From Lentilactobacillus buchneri (GTDB lineage Bacteria > Bacillota > Bacilli > Lactobacillales > Lactobacillaceae): DNA of 64,000 bases. Location of the stretch: NCBI RefSeq assembly GCF_018314255.1, contig NZ_CP073066.1, positions 2,418,001 through 2,482,000 of the forward strand, given 5' to 3'. The notes below the pieces were generated by a model. The model searched no databases. It was given only the letters and a program-made list of their open reading frames with translations, and had not been told where the DNA came from. Position numbers and translations under genes: made by a program. Shown one piece after another: positions 1 through 8,001 of this stretch; positions within the stretch are counted from its first letter, which is position 1, and each line of letters opens with the position of its first letter.

Positions 1-155
1 TTGATGCAGGCTCAGATGAGCGACTGATCCCAACATTACTGTTTGAAGCATACATGACCCAACTGGGTGGGCGAATTATCCGTGTCCATAACGTCAAAGA
101 AACCCAAGAACTGATTAAAACCTATCAGATCTTCAAGGACATATTAAGTGATTAA
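1..155 (+). CDS. folP: Dihydropteroate synthase, C-terminal end (partial)
   Basis: The visible 50 codons are the tail of a frame that enters from the left edge and stops at TAA. The segment GGRIIRVHNV followed by a helix ending in FKDILSD matches the last strand and helix of dihydropteroate synthase, where the Arg-Val-His motif contacts the sulfa/pABA and pterin phosphate site. The enzyme joins pABA to the pterin pyrophosphate in folate synthesis in the cytoplasm. The next gene starts within about 15-90 bases on the same strand. The identification rests on the C-terminus only. Confidence 0.7.
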   Translation, partial: DAGSDERLIPTLLFEAYMTQLGGRIIRVHNVKETQELIKTYQIFKDILSD

Positions 156-244
156 GGAAGTGATCAACCATCTTAGTTGAACAATTAATCGCCCAAATCG
201 TAACGCTAAAAAGTCAGCCATATCCCTGGATAAATACCCAAAAA

Positions 245-682
245 GTGCAGACGGCTATCGAGTTGCTGAGGGCAAACTCCCAAGGACTTCGCGACCGGAA
301 ATCGCCATTTCATCTGTCTGCAAGTGCGATGGTCTTTGAAGGAGGTAAGGGGATCTTTATCCGGCACCCATACCTGCATACAATTCTATTGCCTGCCGGT
401 CACGTTGAGCCAAACGAAATGCCGATTGATTGTGCCATCAGAGAATTTACCGAAGAGACCGGTTTGGTTTTAAAAACTAGTCCCAATTCGTTAATCGACG
501 TCAACATCATTGATATTCCGGCTAATCCGCAAAAAGGCGAGGGTGCTCATCAACATCTGGACTTCCGCTACTGGTTCTCCTCGATTGAACCACATACCAA
601 ATATCATGCTGAGCTGCCAATATTTCAGTTGACCAGGCAGGAGGCCCCGGTGGAGTTTCAACCATATTTTACACTAATATGA
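245..682 (+). CDS. NUDIX hydrolase
   Basis: The protein carries a complete NUDIX box: Gly of GHVEPNE, then REFTEETGL, fitting GX5EX7REUXEEXGU. Such enzymes use Mg to hydrolyse nucleoside diphosphates linked to another moiety; the substrate cannot be read from the sequence. The first usual start is the GTG at 245 (145 aa), but it has no good Shine-Dalgarno site. The same frame is open back to 164 and reads like a real N-terminus; an AAGGAAG at 154-160 stands 9 bases before an in-frame ATC at 170. The true start may therefore be ATC (170 aa). It follows folP directly and may share its transcript. Confidence 0.8.
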   Translation: MQTAIELLRANSQGLRDRKSPFHLSASAMVFEGGKGIFIRHPYLHTILLPAGHVEPNEMPIDCAIREFTEETGLVLKTSPNSLIDVNIIDIPANPQKGEGAHQHLDFRYWFSSIEPHTKYHAELPIFQLTRQEAPVEFQPYFTLI

Positions 683-802
683 TTGGCAAAAATAAGAGAT
701 CATGATTATTGCCATATACAATTAGCCGATTCAAATCAAGGAAAAGTTTCTGTAAAACCGGTTATTGGTATATACAATTATTTAAAAAGAAGGTTCAACA
801 CA

Positions 803-1237
803 ATGGACAATCAAATTATCACCAGAAAAATGCAGGCAGAAGATTATCCAAATGCTTATGCATTGTGGCAACAAGTTCCCGGCATGAATCTGCGGGAATT
901 TGACGATAGTTTTGAAGAAATCAGTCGATTATTGCGATTCAATCCCAATTTCTGTTTTGTAGCGGAGACCAAGACTGACAAACAGATCATCGGCAGCATT
1001 CTGGGTGCAACTGATGGTCGGCGCGGGACGATTTATCATTTGGCAGTTGCTCCGGGTTATCAGAATCAAGGTTTGGGAACTCAACTGGTCAATAAAGTGA
1101 TTGAACAGCTCCAAGCTGTCGGTATTCATAAAATCTTTGTCAATGTCATGAAAGATAATCTTGCAGGCCAATCATTTTGGCAGCATCTAAAATTTGTTAA
1201 ACGAAGTGACGTGATTCGTTTTAATAAAATTATTTAG
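803..1237 (+). CDS. GNAT family N-acetyltransferase
   Basis: A 144-residue single GNAT domain. The acetyl-CoA pyrophosphate-binding motif is visible as VAPGYQNQGLGTQL (Q-x-x-G-x-G type), preceded by the usual beta strand (IYHLAV) and followed by NLAGQSFWQHLKF, the typical C-terminal motif in which the tip of the substrate domain closes. The substrate is unknown. The open frame extends back to 683, but the ATG at 803 has an AAGAAGG at the right distance, and the upstream 40 codons look non-coding. It is the last + strand gene before the dif site. Confidence 0.85.
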   Translation: MDNQIITRKMQAEDYPNAYALWQQVPGMNLREFDDSFEEISRLLRFNPNFCFVAETKTDKQIIGSILGATDGRRGTIYHLAVAPGYQNQGLGTQLVNKVIEQLQAVGIHKIFVNVMKDNLAGQSFWQHLKFVKRSDVIRFNKII

Positions 1238-1288
1238 ATACGTATCAGAGAAGCGGGGTGCAGACTCATTTTTCTTGATACGGATTCT

Positions 1289-1316
1289 ACTTTACATAAT
1301 ATATATTATACGAAGT
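1289..1316. other. dif chromosome dimer resolution site (Xer recombination site)
   Basis: A 28-bp site built as 11-bp arm, 6-bp centre TATATA, 11-bp arm. Read on the - strand the arms are ACTTCGTATAA and TTATGTAAAGT. From memory of the Firmicutes consensus (arms ACTTYCTATAA and TTATGTWAACT around TATATA), 26 of 28 positions fit. XerC/XerD-type recombinases resolve dimers here at the replication terminus. Position supports it: genes to the left are on +, and genes to the right are almost all on -, as expected where two replication forks meet. It lies between convergent genes, in non-coding DNA. Confidence 0.85.
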
Positions 1317-1327
1317 AGAGAAAAGGT

Positions 1328-1384
1328 AAAAAGAACCAGCTACCAAAGCCAACACTCTCGGCAATGGTAACTGGTTCTTTACTT
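1328..1384. terminator. Bidirectional Rho-independent terminator
   Basis: Inverted repeat AAAGAACCAG(C)TACC (1330-1344) with GGTAACTGGTTCTTT (1366-1380), loop of about 21 bases, flanked by A-rich sequence on one side and TTTACTTT on the other. It sits between the convergent GNAT and LicD genes and can serve both. Confidence 0.7.
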
Positions 1385-1433
1385 TAATTTCGTGAACAAT
1401 TAACCAACGGCTTCCTCCAGAGGATTTCCGGAT

Positions 1434-2243
1434 TCAACTTGAGTGTTCGTTTGGTAAATTATCCACTCGTACTTTTAAAACGTGACGCTGAATGCGTTTA
1501 TTTAACGGTGGCAGTTTCATATAGTCACCGTACAAGCGTGTTAAGTATGCATCATAATCTGCTAGGACTGGCACCCGTAAATTTTCAAAGGCCATTGGGA
1601 TTAAATGATGGATCTCTGTCGGCTTGATTAATTCTTTTCCGTACTGATACGGTGATGACATGTTAATCAACGATAATTCCGAGTGACCGTTATATTGGGT
1701 CATTGTGCTGAGTCGAATATCGTATAGCTCACTCAAATTATAATCCGCATACTTAGATTGTGTGATACTTTGCTGATACAGGTCAGGATAAAATCGCTTT
1801 CGAATCTCTTCTAACAGCATTGCCAATTTTGCTTGCTGTTTTTCCTGTTGCGGACGTTTATTTGGCATTCGATCGAACGGAAATACATCAATAAAGATGC
1901 CATTCTTGGCTTTTGTCAACTCACGGCCATGTTCCAAGATCCGCGTGCCATCAGCCATCACTTTAGCGAAATCGTATTCGTATTGTGGATCAAGGCGATT
2001 CTCTTCAACGAAGTATCCTCGATGTGACAACTCTGCCGGTGCAACTTGTAGAAACCTTTCAAAATCAGTGCGCGGCAAACCAATATCAATATCGTCGTCC
2101 CATGGAATAAAGCCGTGATGACGCACGGCACCAATTGCTGAACCACCAGTTAGAAAATATTCCAGATGGTATTTAGAATTGATTGCTGCCACATTTGCCA
2201 GAATACCCAGTTGAACTTGATGAATTAATTTTAAATCAACCAT
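1434..2243 (-). CDS. LicD family phosphotransferase-like protein
   Basis: A 269-residue protein of the LicD/nucleotidyltransferase-fold family. The signature is clear near the N-terminus: GGSAIGAVRHHGFIPWDDDID (residues 33-53), where the Gly-Gly-Ser and the Asp cluster form the nucleotide and metal site. Family members transfer phosphocholine or similar groups to teichoic acids or capsular sugars; the actual substrate is not evident. There is no signal peptide. The start has a strong TAAGGAGG. It is a monocistron lying exactly between the dif site and a second dif-like palindrome, which is unusual and raises the chance that it was acquired. Confidence 0.8.
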   Translation of the reverse strand: MVDLKLIHQVQLGILANVAAINSKYHLEYFLTGGSAIGAVRHHGFIPWDDDIDIGLPRTDFERFLQVAPAELSHRGYFVEENRLDPQYEYDFAKVMADGTRILEHGRELTKAKNGIFIDVFPFDRMPNKRPQQEKQQAKLAMLLEEIRKRFYPDLYQQSITQSKYADYNLSELYDIRLSTMTQYNGHSELSLINMSSPYQYGKELIKPTEIHHLIPMAFENLRVPVLADYDAYLTRLYGDYMKLPPLNKRIQRHVLKVRVDNLPNEHSS

Positions 2244-2359
2244 ATTTAGAACCTCCTTAATCAGAAATCCGATCTCATATCTAAACCTCTTTCAAATTGG
2301 ATTGTTCACTTATTAATATTAATCGATTCCAACATTGGGTCAATTAATATGCTTATTTA

Positions 2360-2368
2360 TGATATACT
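2360..2368 (+). promoter_or_regulatory. Extended -10 promoter of xerS
   Basis: TGATATACT is an extended -10 (TG-N-TATACT). No convincing -35 lies at 17 bases. The expected transcription start falls inside the palindrome that begins at 2369, so a protein bound there would block initiation. Confidence 0.5.
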
Positions 2369-2400
2369 TAACTTAATAAAATACAGATTTTATTAAGTTA
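2369..2400. repeat. Perfect 14-bp inverted repeat, dif-like, in the xerS promoter
   Basis: TAACTTAATAAAAT (2369-2382), spacer ACAG, then ATTTTATTAAGTTA (2387-2400); every arm base pairs. Read as 11-6-11 the core is ACTTAATAAAA, TACAGA, TTTTATTAAGT, which shares 20 of 28 positions with the dif site at 1289-1316. It could be a Xer recombination site (streptococcal xerS genes sit beside difSL) or an operator for xerS. No T-run follows, so it is not a terminator. Confidence 0.7.
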
Positions 2401-2478
2401 TACGCCAAAAAATAAACAGCCCCACCAAATTTACTGCGATTTGCTGGGATATGATTAACTGAATTAAGGAGCTTAAAA

Positions 2479-3576
2479 ATGAAATCATCTCAATATATTC
2501 AACACAATCAACAGCTGGTTCAAACCCTGCCAACTTATATTAATGAATATTATCTTGACAAATCAACGGTTCCATTATCCCCCGCCACGCTATATCAGTA
2601 TCTAAATGAGTTTTACCGCTTCTTCACTTGGATGATCGACGTTGGGATTACTGACGTGAAAACTGTCAAAGAAATTCCACTCTCCGCGCTGGAACACTTC
2701 AAAAAACAGGATATGGAACTGTATAAGTCTTACCTGCTGAACCGTGGCAAGCAAACGGCTTCCCATCCGCAAGCACCAATTTCTCATCGGACAGTCAATC
2801 GTTCCCTGAACGCGCTCTCAGCCTTATTCCGATACTTATCGGAGGAAAATGAAACTGCCGATGGTGAGCCTTATTTTTACCGGAATGTGATGAAGAAAAT
2901 TGCCTTGGTTCCCGACAGCGAAACCTATCAAACCCGTGCCAACAACATTAAGGATCAACTCATGTTGGGTGACGCGGATGTGAAATACATTGAATTCATC
3001 CAGAATGACTATCCCAAGACACTGACCAATAAACGAACGCTGTCATTATATCAACGCGATCGTGAACGTGACGTGGCAATCAATGCGCTGATGCTTGGCA
3101 CTGGCATTCGGGTGTCCGAGCTGACCAATGCAAATGTCTCTGATTTAAATTTGAGCAAAGCGGCAATTGTCGTCCGGCGAAAAGGCGGCAAGTACGATTC
3201 CGTGCCCATTGCCAGCTGGGTGCTTCCCTATCTGGCAACCTATTTAAACGTCCGTAAGCAACGGTATTTGGCCACCAAGACTACCCCTGCCCTCTTTTTG
3301 ACGAAAGGGGCAAGCCAACCCAGAAGAATTTCCACCGCGACTGTTGAACTATTGGTGGCGAAATACTCCCAAGTTTTCAACCACGTGCGGATTACACCCC
3401 ACAAGTTACGGCATACATTGGCTTCGAAGCTCTATTTGGAAACCAACAATGAGCACTTGGTGGCCACTCAGCTTGGCCAGAGTTCAACCAATGCGACTGG
3501 CTTATACACGCACATCATTGACACCAAGCAACGCCAAGCCCTTGATAAACTTCATCGTGACAAACAGCGTCACTAA
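2479..3576 (+). CDS. xerS: XerS-type tyrosine recombinase
   Basis: A 365-residue tyrosine recombinase. N-terminal SAM-like DNA-binding domain to about 175, catalytic domain after that. Catalytic residues are visible: R211 (TGIRVSEL), K235/K238 (RKGGK), H308 and R311 (HKLRH), and the nucleophile Y343 (GLYTHI). The motif usually written LGHSS is LGQSS here, so the second His is Gln334. Length and segments such as GEPYFYRNVMKK and RERDVAINALMLGTGIRVSE match XerS, the single Xer recombinase of streptococci and lactococci, better than XerC/D. The start has AAGGAG. It is a + strand monocistron close to dif, although this chromosome also encodes a XerC-like protein. Confidence 0.85.
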   Translation: MKSSQYIQHNQQLVQTLPTYINEYYLDKSTVPLSPATLYQYLNEFYRFFTWMIDVGITDVKTVKEIPLSALEHFKKQDMELYKSYLLNRGKQTASHPQAPISHRTVNRSLNALSALFRYLSEENETADGEPYFYRNVMKKIALVPDSETYQTRANNIKDQLMLGDADVKYIEFIQNDYPKTLTNKRTLSLYQRDRERDVAINALMLGTGIRVSELTNANVSDLNLSKAAIVVRRKGGKYDSVPIASWVLPYLATYLNVRKQRYLATKTTPALFLTKGASQPRRISTATVELLVAKYSQVFNHVRITPHKLRHTLASKLYLETNNEHLVATQLGQSSTNATGLYTHIIDTKQRQALDKLHRDKQRH

Positions 3577-3608
3577 AAAAATTCGTGGGTAGATTGCCAC
3601 AAAATTCC

Positions 3609-4766
3609 TCAGCGATTTGTTTTTTGATCCACAGCTGACCCCTCAACTGATTGAGTTGATTTTACAGCTTTCTGATAGGCAGACCACATTTTTGATTGAA
3701 CTTTCGAAAATGTCATCTGATCAAATTCACTGGAGTGGATCCATTTACCCGGAAAATAGCTTAAATCAATATCTTCCGCTATTTGGCCTTCCAGTAACTT
3801 AATTTTCCATTGCTGATGGGTAAAGGTGTGAACAACCGTTGGCGTAGATACTGGATGCAACGCGACACTTAGTTGGTAATCGGTCTTTAGTCGGGTTTCG
3901 ATTATGTCAATTAACGTTGATTCTGTCGCCAGTTGGTCATCAGTTAAATTTTTGCGGTCAAATAACGGAAACATCCAAAAATTGGCCAGAATGCCATGAC
4001 TCGGGCGTTTTTCAAATAAGTACCCCGCCTTGGAATGGATGACCACTCCAAAGTAATCGTGGCGAACCGGCCGCTTCTTTTTGGTCTTCACTGGGTAATG
4101 GTCTTCAATCCCATCCAGATATGACTGGTTGAAATCCTTGACCGGTGATTGGCTGGTATCATAATTGGTGGCTGTCATGTAGCTGGCACCCAAATCCATA
4201 ATTGCTTGATTAAAGTCGCCTGGTCGATCCTTTGAAACGATTGGGTTGATTATTTTTTCAAATACCTGACGAGTGTGTGGTTTAGCAACATCATCGTCGA
4301 TTTCTAACAGCCTGGCAAAAACGCGAAAGGCATTTCCATCCACTGCCGCCACTGGTTGGCCAAAAGCAATACTGGCAATGGCACCGGCCGTATAGGGCCC
4401 GATACCGCTCAATTCCTGAAGCTCTTTTGCAGTCGTTGGCCATTGGCCCTGATAATCGAAAACAATCTGTTGAGCCGCCTTTTGAAGGTTCCTGGCCCGA
4501 GAATAGTAGCCCAGTCCTTCCCAAGCTTTCATCAGCTTGTCCTCCGGGGCTGCAGCCAGATCTTCAATCGTTGGAAATTCGTTCATAAACCGTAAATAAT
4601 ACGGAATGACTGTTTCCACCTGAGTTTGCTGAAGCATAATTTCTGACACCCACACATGGTAAGGATCCTGATCCTGCCGCCATGGCAAATCCCGCTTATT
4701 TTGGTCATACCAGGCTAGTAGCGTCTCCTGAAATGCTTTGATTGTCTTATTTGACCATTTGATCAT
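3609..4766 (-). CDS. mutY: Adenine DNA glycosylase MutY, clusterless type
   Basis: Removes adenine mispaired with 8-oxoguanine. HhH-GPD domain with E42 (SEIMLQQTQV), the hairpin LSGIGPYTAG and D143 (AVDGNAFRVF), then a C-terminal NUDIX-like 8-oxoG reading domain (about 236-370, FWMFPLF motif). The four Cys that bind the [4Fe-4S] cluster in most MutY proteins are M197, T204, S207 and N213 here, and I see no cysteine in the whole 385-residue protein. Cluster-free MutY is described in lactobacilli. The start uses AAGGAG. The gene converges with xerS with only 32 bases between the stops. Confidence 0.93.
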   Translation of the reverse strand: MIKWSNKTIKAFQETLLAWYDQNKRDLPWRQDQDPYHVWVSEIMLQQTQVETVIPYYLRFMNEFPTIEDLAAAPEDKLMKAWEGLGYYSRARNLQKAAQQIVFDYQGQWPTTAKELQELSGIGPYTAGAIASIAFGQPVAAVDGNAFRVFARLLEIDDDVAKPHTRQVFEKIINPIVSKDRPGDFNQAIMDLGASYMTATNYDTSQSPVKDFNQSYLDGIEDHYPVKTKKKRPVRHDYFGVVIHSKAGYLFEKRPSHGILANFWMFPLFDRKNLTDDQLATESTLIDIIETRLKTDYQLSVALHPVSTPTVVHTFTHQQWKIKLLEGQIAEDIDLSYFPGKWIHSSEFDQMTFSKVQSKMWSAYQKAVKSTQSVEGSAVDQKTNR

Positions 4767-4794
4767 CTGACGATTTCTCCTTACAGTTTAATTC

Positions 4795-4846
4795 AAAATA
4801 ATAAAGGGCTGTTGGCAAAATTTGCGTTTTGTCACAGCCCTTTATG
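4795..4846 (-). terminator. Terminator of msrB-msrA
   Basis: Stem ACAGCCCTTTAT / ATAAAGGGCTGT (4834-4845 with 4801-4812) with an inner GACAAAA/TTTTGCC pairing; read on - it ends in TTTATTATTTT. Confidence 0.75.
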
Positions 4847-4882
4847 TGAATGGTCATTAATAGCTGAAATATCCTTGGCTAA

Positions 4883-5404
4883 CTAATTTTTCTGCCAGTT
4901 CTTCTTGATAAAGTTTTCGCGTCCGCCCATTTCTTCCATTTGATAACGGAGCGGATTTTTCTTGTAGAATTCTTGATGTTCTTCTTCTGCCGGATAGAAT
5001 GGTTTGGCATCCTCAATTTGGGTCACGATTGGACTGTCAAATTGTTCACTCTCGGCGAGGGCTTTCTTTGAAGCTTCGGCAATTTTTCTTTGCTGCTCAT
5101 CCTTCACGTAAATTACCGGACGATAATTATCACCGCGATCTTGGAATTGTCCCATGGCGTCCGTTGGGTCAGTTTGATGCCAATAGATTTCCACTAACTT
5201 ATCATACGAGATTACCTCAGGGTCAAAGAAAATTTTGACCGCTTCAGTGTGGCCAGTGGTGTGGCTGGCAACTTGTTCATAAGTTGGGTTGGGAACATGG
5301 CCGCCAGTATAGCCGGAAACGACCTTGTTAATACCGGGAATAGTGTCAAATGGCTTGACCATGCACCAGAAACATCCACCTGCAAAAATTGCTGTATCTT
5401 CCAT
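4883..5404 (-). CDS. msrA: Peptide methionine-S-sulfoxide reductase
   Basis: MsrA repairs the S form of methionine sulfoxide in proteins. The catalytic motif GCFWCM is at the N-terminus and the domain runs to about residue 155 (family length about 170). The ATG at 5404 has GAGGTG six bases ahead; the frame also offers a GTG three codons earlier that overlaps this Shine-Dalgarno site and is unlikely. It lies 20 bases after msrB, so both stereoisomer-specific reductases come from one transcript. The C-terminus (FIKKNWQKN) has no resolving Cys. Confidence 0.95.
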   Translation of the reverse strand: MEDTAIFAGGCFWCMVKPFDTIPGINKVVSGYTGGHVPNPTYEQVASHTTGHTEAVKIFFDPEVISYDKLVEIYWHQTDPTDAMGQFQDRGDNYRPVIYVKDEQQRKIAEASKKALAESEQFDSPIVTQIEDAKPFYPAEEEHQEFYKKNPLRYQMEEMGGRENFIKKNWQKN

Positions 5405-5424
5405 GCATTGCACCTCAATTTCAT

Positions 5425-5853
5425 TTATTCAAATAATTGTTTGTATTTACTGTATCCCTTTGCGTCCAATTCGGCAACCGGAATAAATTTTAAGGCTGCT
5501 GAATTAATGCAAAATCGGTGACCACCAGCATCTTTGGGACCGTCTGGGAACACGTGCCCAAGATGTGAACCCGCCTGCTTACTTTTGACTTCTTCGCGAA
5601 TCATGCCAAAAGAAGTGTCCAAGTGCTTATCAATATTGGCTGGGTCAATCGGTTTCGTAAATGATGGCCAACCACAGCCGGCATCATATTTATCGGTCGA
5701 TGAGAACAGCGGTTCTCCGCTCACGACATCCACGTAAATACCGGCTTGGTAAAAGTCATCATACTGACCGCTAAATGGCGCCTCAGTCCCTTTGTTTTGG
5801 GTAACATCGTATTGTTCCGGGGTTAGTTTGTTTTTGAGTTCCTGCTTGTCCAT
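5425..5853 (-). CDS. msrB: Peptide methionine-R-sulfoxide reductase
   Basis: MsrB reduces methionine-R-sulfoxide. Recognised by [11 protein letters not shown] and the catalytic Cys in [11 protein letters not shown] close to the C-terminus. The two CxxC zinc motifs of many MsrB proteins are missing (the usual first pair is VDVV in [13 protein letters not shown]), so this is the zinc-free form. Start ATG with GGAGGG. First gene of the msrB-msrA pair, with its own promoter. Confidence 0.95.
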   Translation of the reverse strand: MDKQELKNKLTPEQYDVTQNKGTEAPFSGQYDDFYQAGIYVDVVSGEPLFSSTDKYDAGCGWPSFTKPIDPANIDKHLDTSFGMIREEVKSKQAGSHLGHVFPDGPKDAGGHRFCINSAALKFIPVAELDAKGYSKYKQLFE

Positions 5854-5898
5854 GATAACCCTCCATTAAATTAGGTTGTGTACAACTAAACTAAGTTC

Positions 5899-5927
5899 AT
5901 TATAGTGGCCAACCAACCCAAAGTAAA
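5899..5927 (-). promoter_or_regulatory. Promoter of msrB-msrA
   Basis: On the - strand: -35 TTTACT (5922-5927), 17-base spacer, -10 TATAAT (5899-5904), 45 bases ahead of the msrB start. Confidence 0.7.
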
Positions 5928-5930
5928 CAA

Positions 5931-5972
5931 AAACGGCCAAACTAACCATTCAGATTAGCCGGACCGTTTGAA
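5931..5972 (-). terminator. Terminator of ppaC
   Basis: On the - strand AAACGGTCC..CTAA pairs with TTAG..GGCCGTTT and is followed by a T-rich run. It overlaps the upstream side of the msrB promoter. Confidence 0.6.
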
Positions 5973-5984
5973 AGAGTTGATGAA

Positions 5985-6911
5985 TTAGCTTAATGCATCT
6001 GTTAATGGCGGAACAACTTGCTTCTTACGTGAAACAACACCTGGTAATGACATTGTGTCGTCACTGAGTTTGCTGTTAAATGCTTTTTCAACTGCAGATG
6101 ATGGTTCGCCGACAACAATCATCTTTGAATCGCTGTTCAAAACGTTAGTAATCAGAACTAAGAACAAGTCGTAGCCCTTATCAGCAGCTTCAGCCTTCAT
6201 GGCATTCTCAATGTCATTTTTACGCTTGTCAATTTCGCTGAATTCAACGACGTTGATTTGGTCAATCCGAACACTCTTACCGCCCATTGTAAATGACTTG
6301 GCATCAGAATCAATGAGTTCTTGGTCCGTCTTTGCTGAAACGTTGGTCCCAGCTTTAAGCATCTCGATGCCGTACTTTTCGTAATCGATGTCAGCAATTT
6401 CAGCTAAAGTCTTGACAGCAATTTTATCTTCTTCAGTGGTCGTTGGTGACTTCAGTAACAACGTATCTGAAATAATTGCTGAAAGCATTAAGCCGGCTAA
6501 TTGAGCAGGGATTTCAACTTTGTTTTCGTCAAACATCTTAACGATAATCGTACTGCAGCAGCCAACTGGTTCGGCGCGGTAGTATAGTGGCTGATCAGTC
6601 TGGAAATTAGAAATTCGGTGGTGATCAACCACATGAGTGATGGTTAAATCTTTGATGTCACTGACACTTTGTTGGAATTCATTGTGGTCAACCAACATGA
6701 CGGAGTCAACTTCATTTTTAGCAGTTTTGATAATTCGTGGAGTCGGCTCGTCAAAATAATTTAACACAAATGCGGTTTCTGAATTGGGTTCACCCAAAGC
6801 AACGGCTTCAGTATCATACCCTAATTTGTTCTGCAGATATGAATAGGCTTTTGCAGCAACGATTGCATCTGTATCAGGACTTTGATGACCAAAAACTAAT
6901 TCTTTACTCAT
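5985..6911 (-). CDS. ppaC: Manganese-dependent inorganic pyrophosphatase (family II)
   Basis: Hydrolyses pyrophosphate in the cytoplasm, driving biosynthetic reactions. DHH-family fold: HQSPDTDAI (residues 9-17), VDHNEF and the DHH motif in [10 protein letters not shown] hold the metals; the C-terminal DHHA2 domain ends with the SRKKQ motif that binds substrate phosphate. Length 308 is standard. The start has AAAGGAGA. It lies 28 bases after the LysR gene and may be transcribed with it. Confidence 0.96.
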   Translation of the reverse strand: MSKELVFGHQSPDTDAIVAAKAYSYLQNKLGYDTEAVALGEPNSETAFVLNYFDEPTPRIIKTAKNEVDSVMLVDHNEFQQSVSDIKDLTITHVVDHHRISNFQTDQPLYYRAEPVGCCSTIIVKMFDENKVEIPAQLAGLMLSAIISDTLLLKSPTTTEEDKIAVKTLAEIADIDYEKYGIEMLKAGTNVSAKTDQELIDSDAKSFTMGGKSVRIDQINVVEFSEIDKRKNDIENAMKAEAADKGYDLFLVLITNVLNSDSKMIVVGEPSSAVEKAFNSKLSDDTMSLPGVVSRKKQVVPPLTDALS

Positions 6912-6939
6912 TTACATAATCTCCTTTGATAATCAAAAT

Positions 6940-7899
6940 TTATTTCCCTAAACGGGCTAAATAATCTTCTTTAGCAAGGAACTCATCGAACTTCTGTAAG
7001 AAACGTTCAATCCGCGGGATTTCGTTCTTGCGGTTCCGGTAGACGAAATTCAGATCAAACTTGACTTTAGGATCCAATTCAGTGACCCAAATGTCATCGT
7101 CAGTCAACTTCTTAAGGTCGATATTGAGCATATATGACTTTGGTAATGCCGTGTTGGTGTGGGAATTAATGGCGAACTTCAAAATCTGCTCGGGCATGGT
7201 ATATCGTGCCGCTACCTTTGGCCAGTCCACCATTTGGTTCTTAAAGGATTCCCGCAAAGTTTGGTTGAGATAATAATCTTGTGGATACATCACCCATGGC
7301 CTGTCGTTGACATCTTTCAAGTGGACCCGTTTACGTTTGGCCAAACTTGGGTTGTGGTGGATAAACAATAAGTCATCCGAGATAATCTTCTTGGAGCTGT
7401 ATGGCTTCCAGTTCTTAATCGATTCATCCGGCAGGTACATGATTGCCAAATCGATTCGGTTGTTCTCCAAGCTTTCCCAAATCTCTTTTCTGGTCAGCAT
7501 GTGGAAATTGACTTCCAAATCCGGATTTTCCTGGTAAAGTGCCAGGGCAAAATCTTCAAAGACTTTGGTTTCAACGGAAGCGAGGATTCCCAGATTAATT
7601 TGACCAGTCGTTGAGCTGGTAGCTTGTTGAATCTGGTCGTTGGCATCATTTAACAGATCGTATATCTGCCGGGTTGTCTTCAACATGATCACACCTGCAT
7701 CGGTCAGCCTTAATTTCTTGCCAACCGAGTAGAATAATTCAGTTCCCATTGTCTTTTCAAGCTTCTTGATTTGTTGGGTCAGCGCTGGTTGCGTAATTCC
7801 CAAGATCTGGGCAGCTTGTGTGTAGTTCATCGTTTCTGACAACTGGAGAAAATACGATAAAGTCTTTGATGCAAAAATATTTTCCTGAGTGGTTTTCAT
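6940..7899 (-). CDS. LysR family transcriptional regulator
   Basis: N-terminal winged helix-turn-helix (about 14-72: NYTQAAQILGITQPALTQQIKKLE) followed by a periplasmic-binding-like effector domain from about 100. The ligand and targets are unknown. The start uses AAGGAGA. The upstream 100 bases separate it from parC and contain several AT-rich hexamers that could form its promoter (for example TTGTAT-16-CATAAT). Its product could act on ppaC just downstream, but this is inference. Confidence 0.9.
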   Translation of the reverse strand: MKTTQENIFASKTLSYFLQLSETMNYTQAAQILGITQPALTQQIKKLEKTMGTELFYSVGKKLRLTDAGVIMLKTTRQIYDLLNDANDQIQQATSSTTGQINLGILASVETKVFEDFALALYQENPDLEVNFHMLTRKEIWESLENNRIDLAIMYLPDESIKNWKPYSSKKIISDDLLFIHHNPSLAKRKRVHLKDVNDRPWVMYPQDYYLNQTLRESFKNQMVDWPKVAARYTMPEQILKFAINSHTNTALPKSYMLNIDLKKLTDDDIWVTELDPKVKFDLNFVYRNRKNEIPRIERFLQKFDEFLAKEDYLARLGK

Positions 7900-8001
7900 T
7901 CAGACTCTCCTTATCGGTCCGTGCGACCATTATATAATTAACAGGATACTGCTATTATGATAATTCTTATTGTTAATACAATCAATTAATATGGTAAAAA
8001 T

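Noticed and set aside
683..802. N-terminal extension of the GNAT protein by 40 codons
   Set aside because: No ribosome site before 683 and the codons do not look coding; ATG 803 has AAGAAGG.
2369..2400. Terminator for the LicD or xerS gene
   Set aside because: No T-run follows on either strand, and it lies over a promoter.
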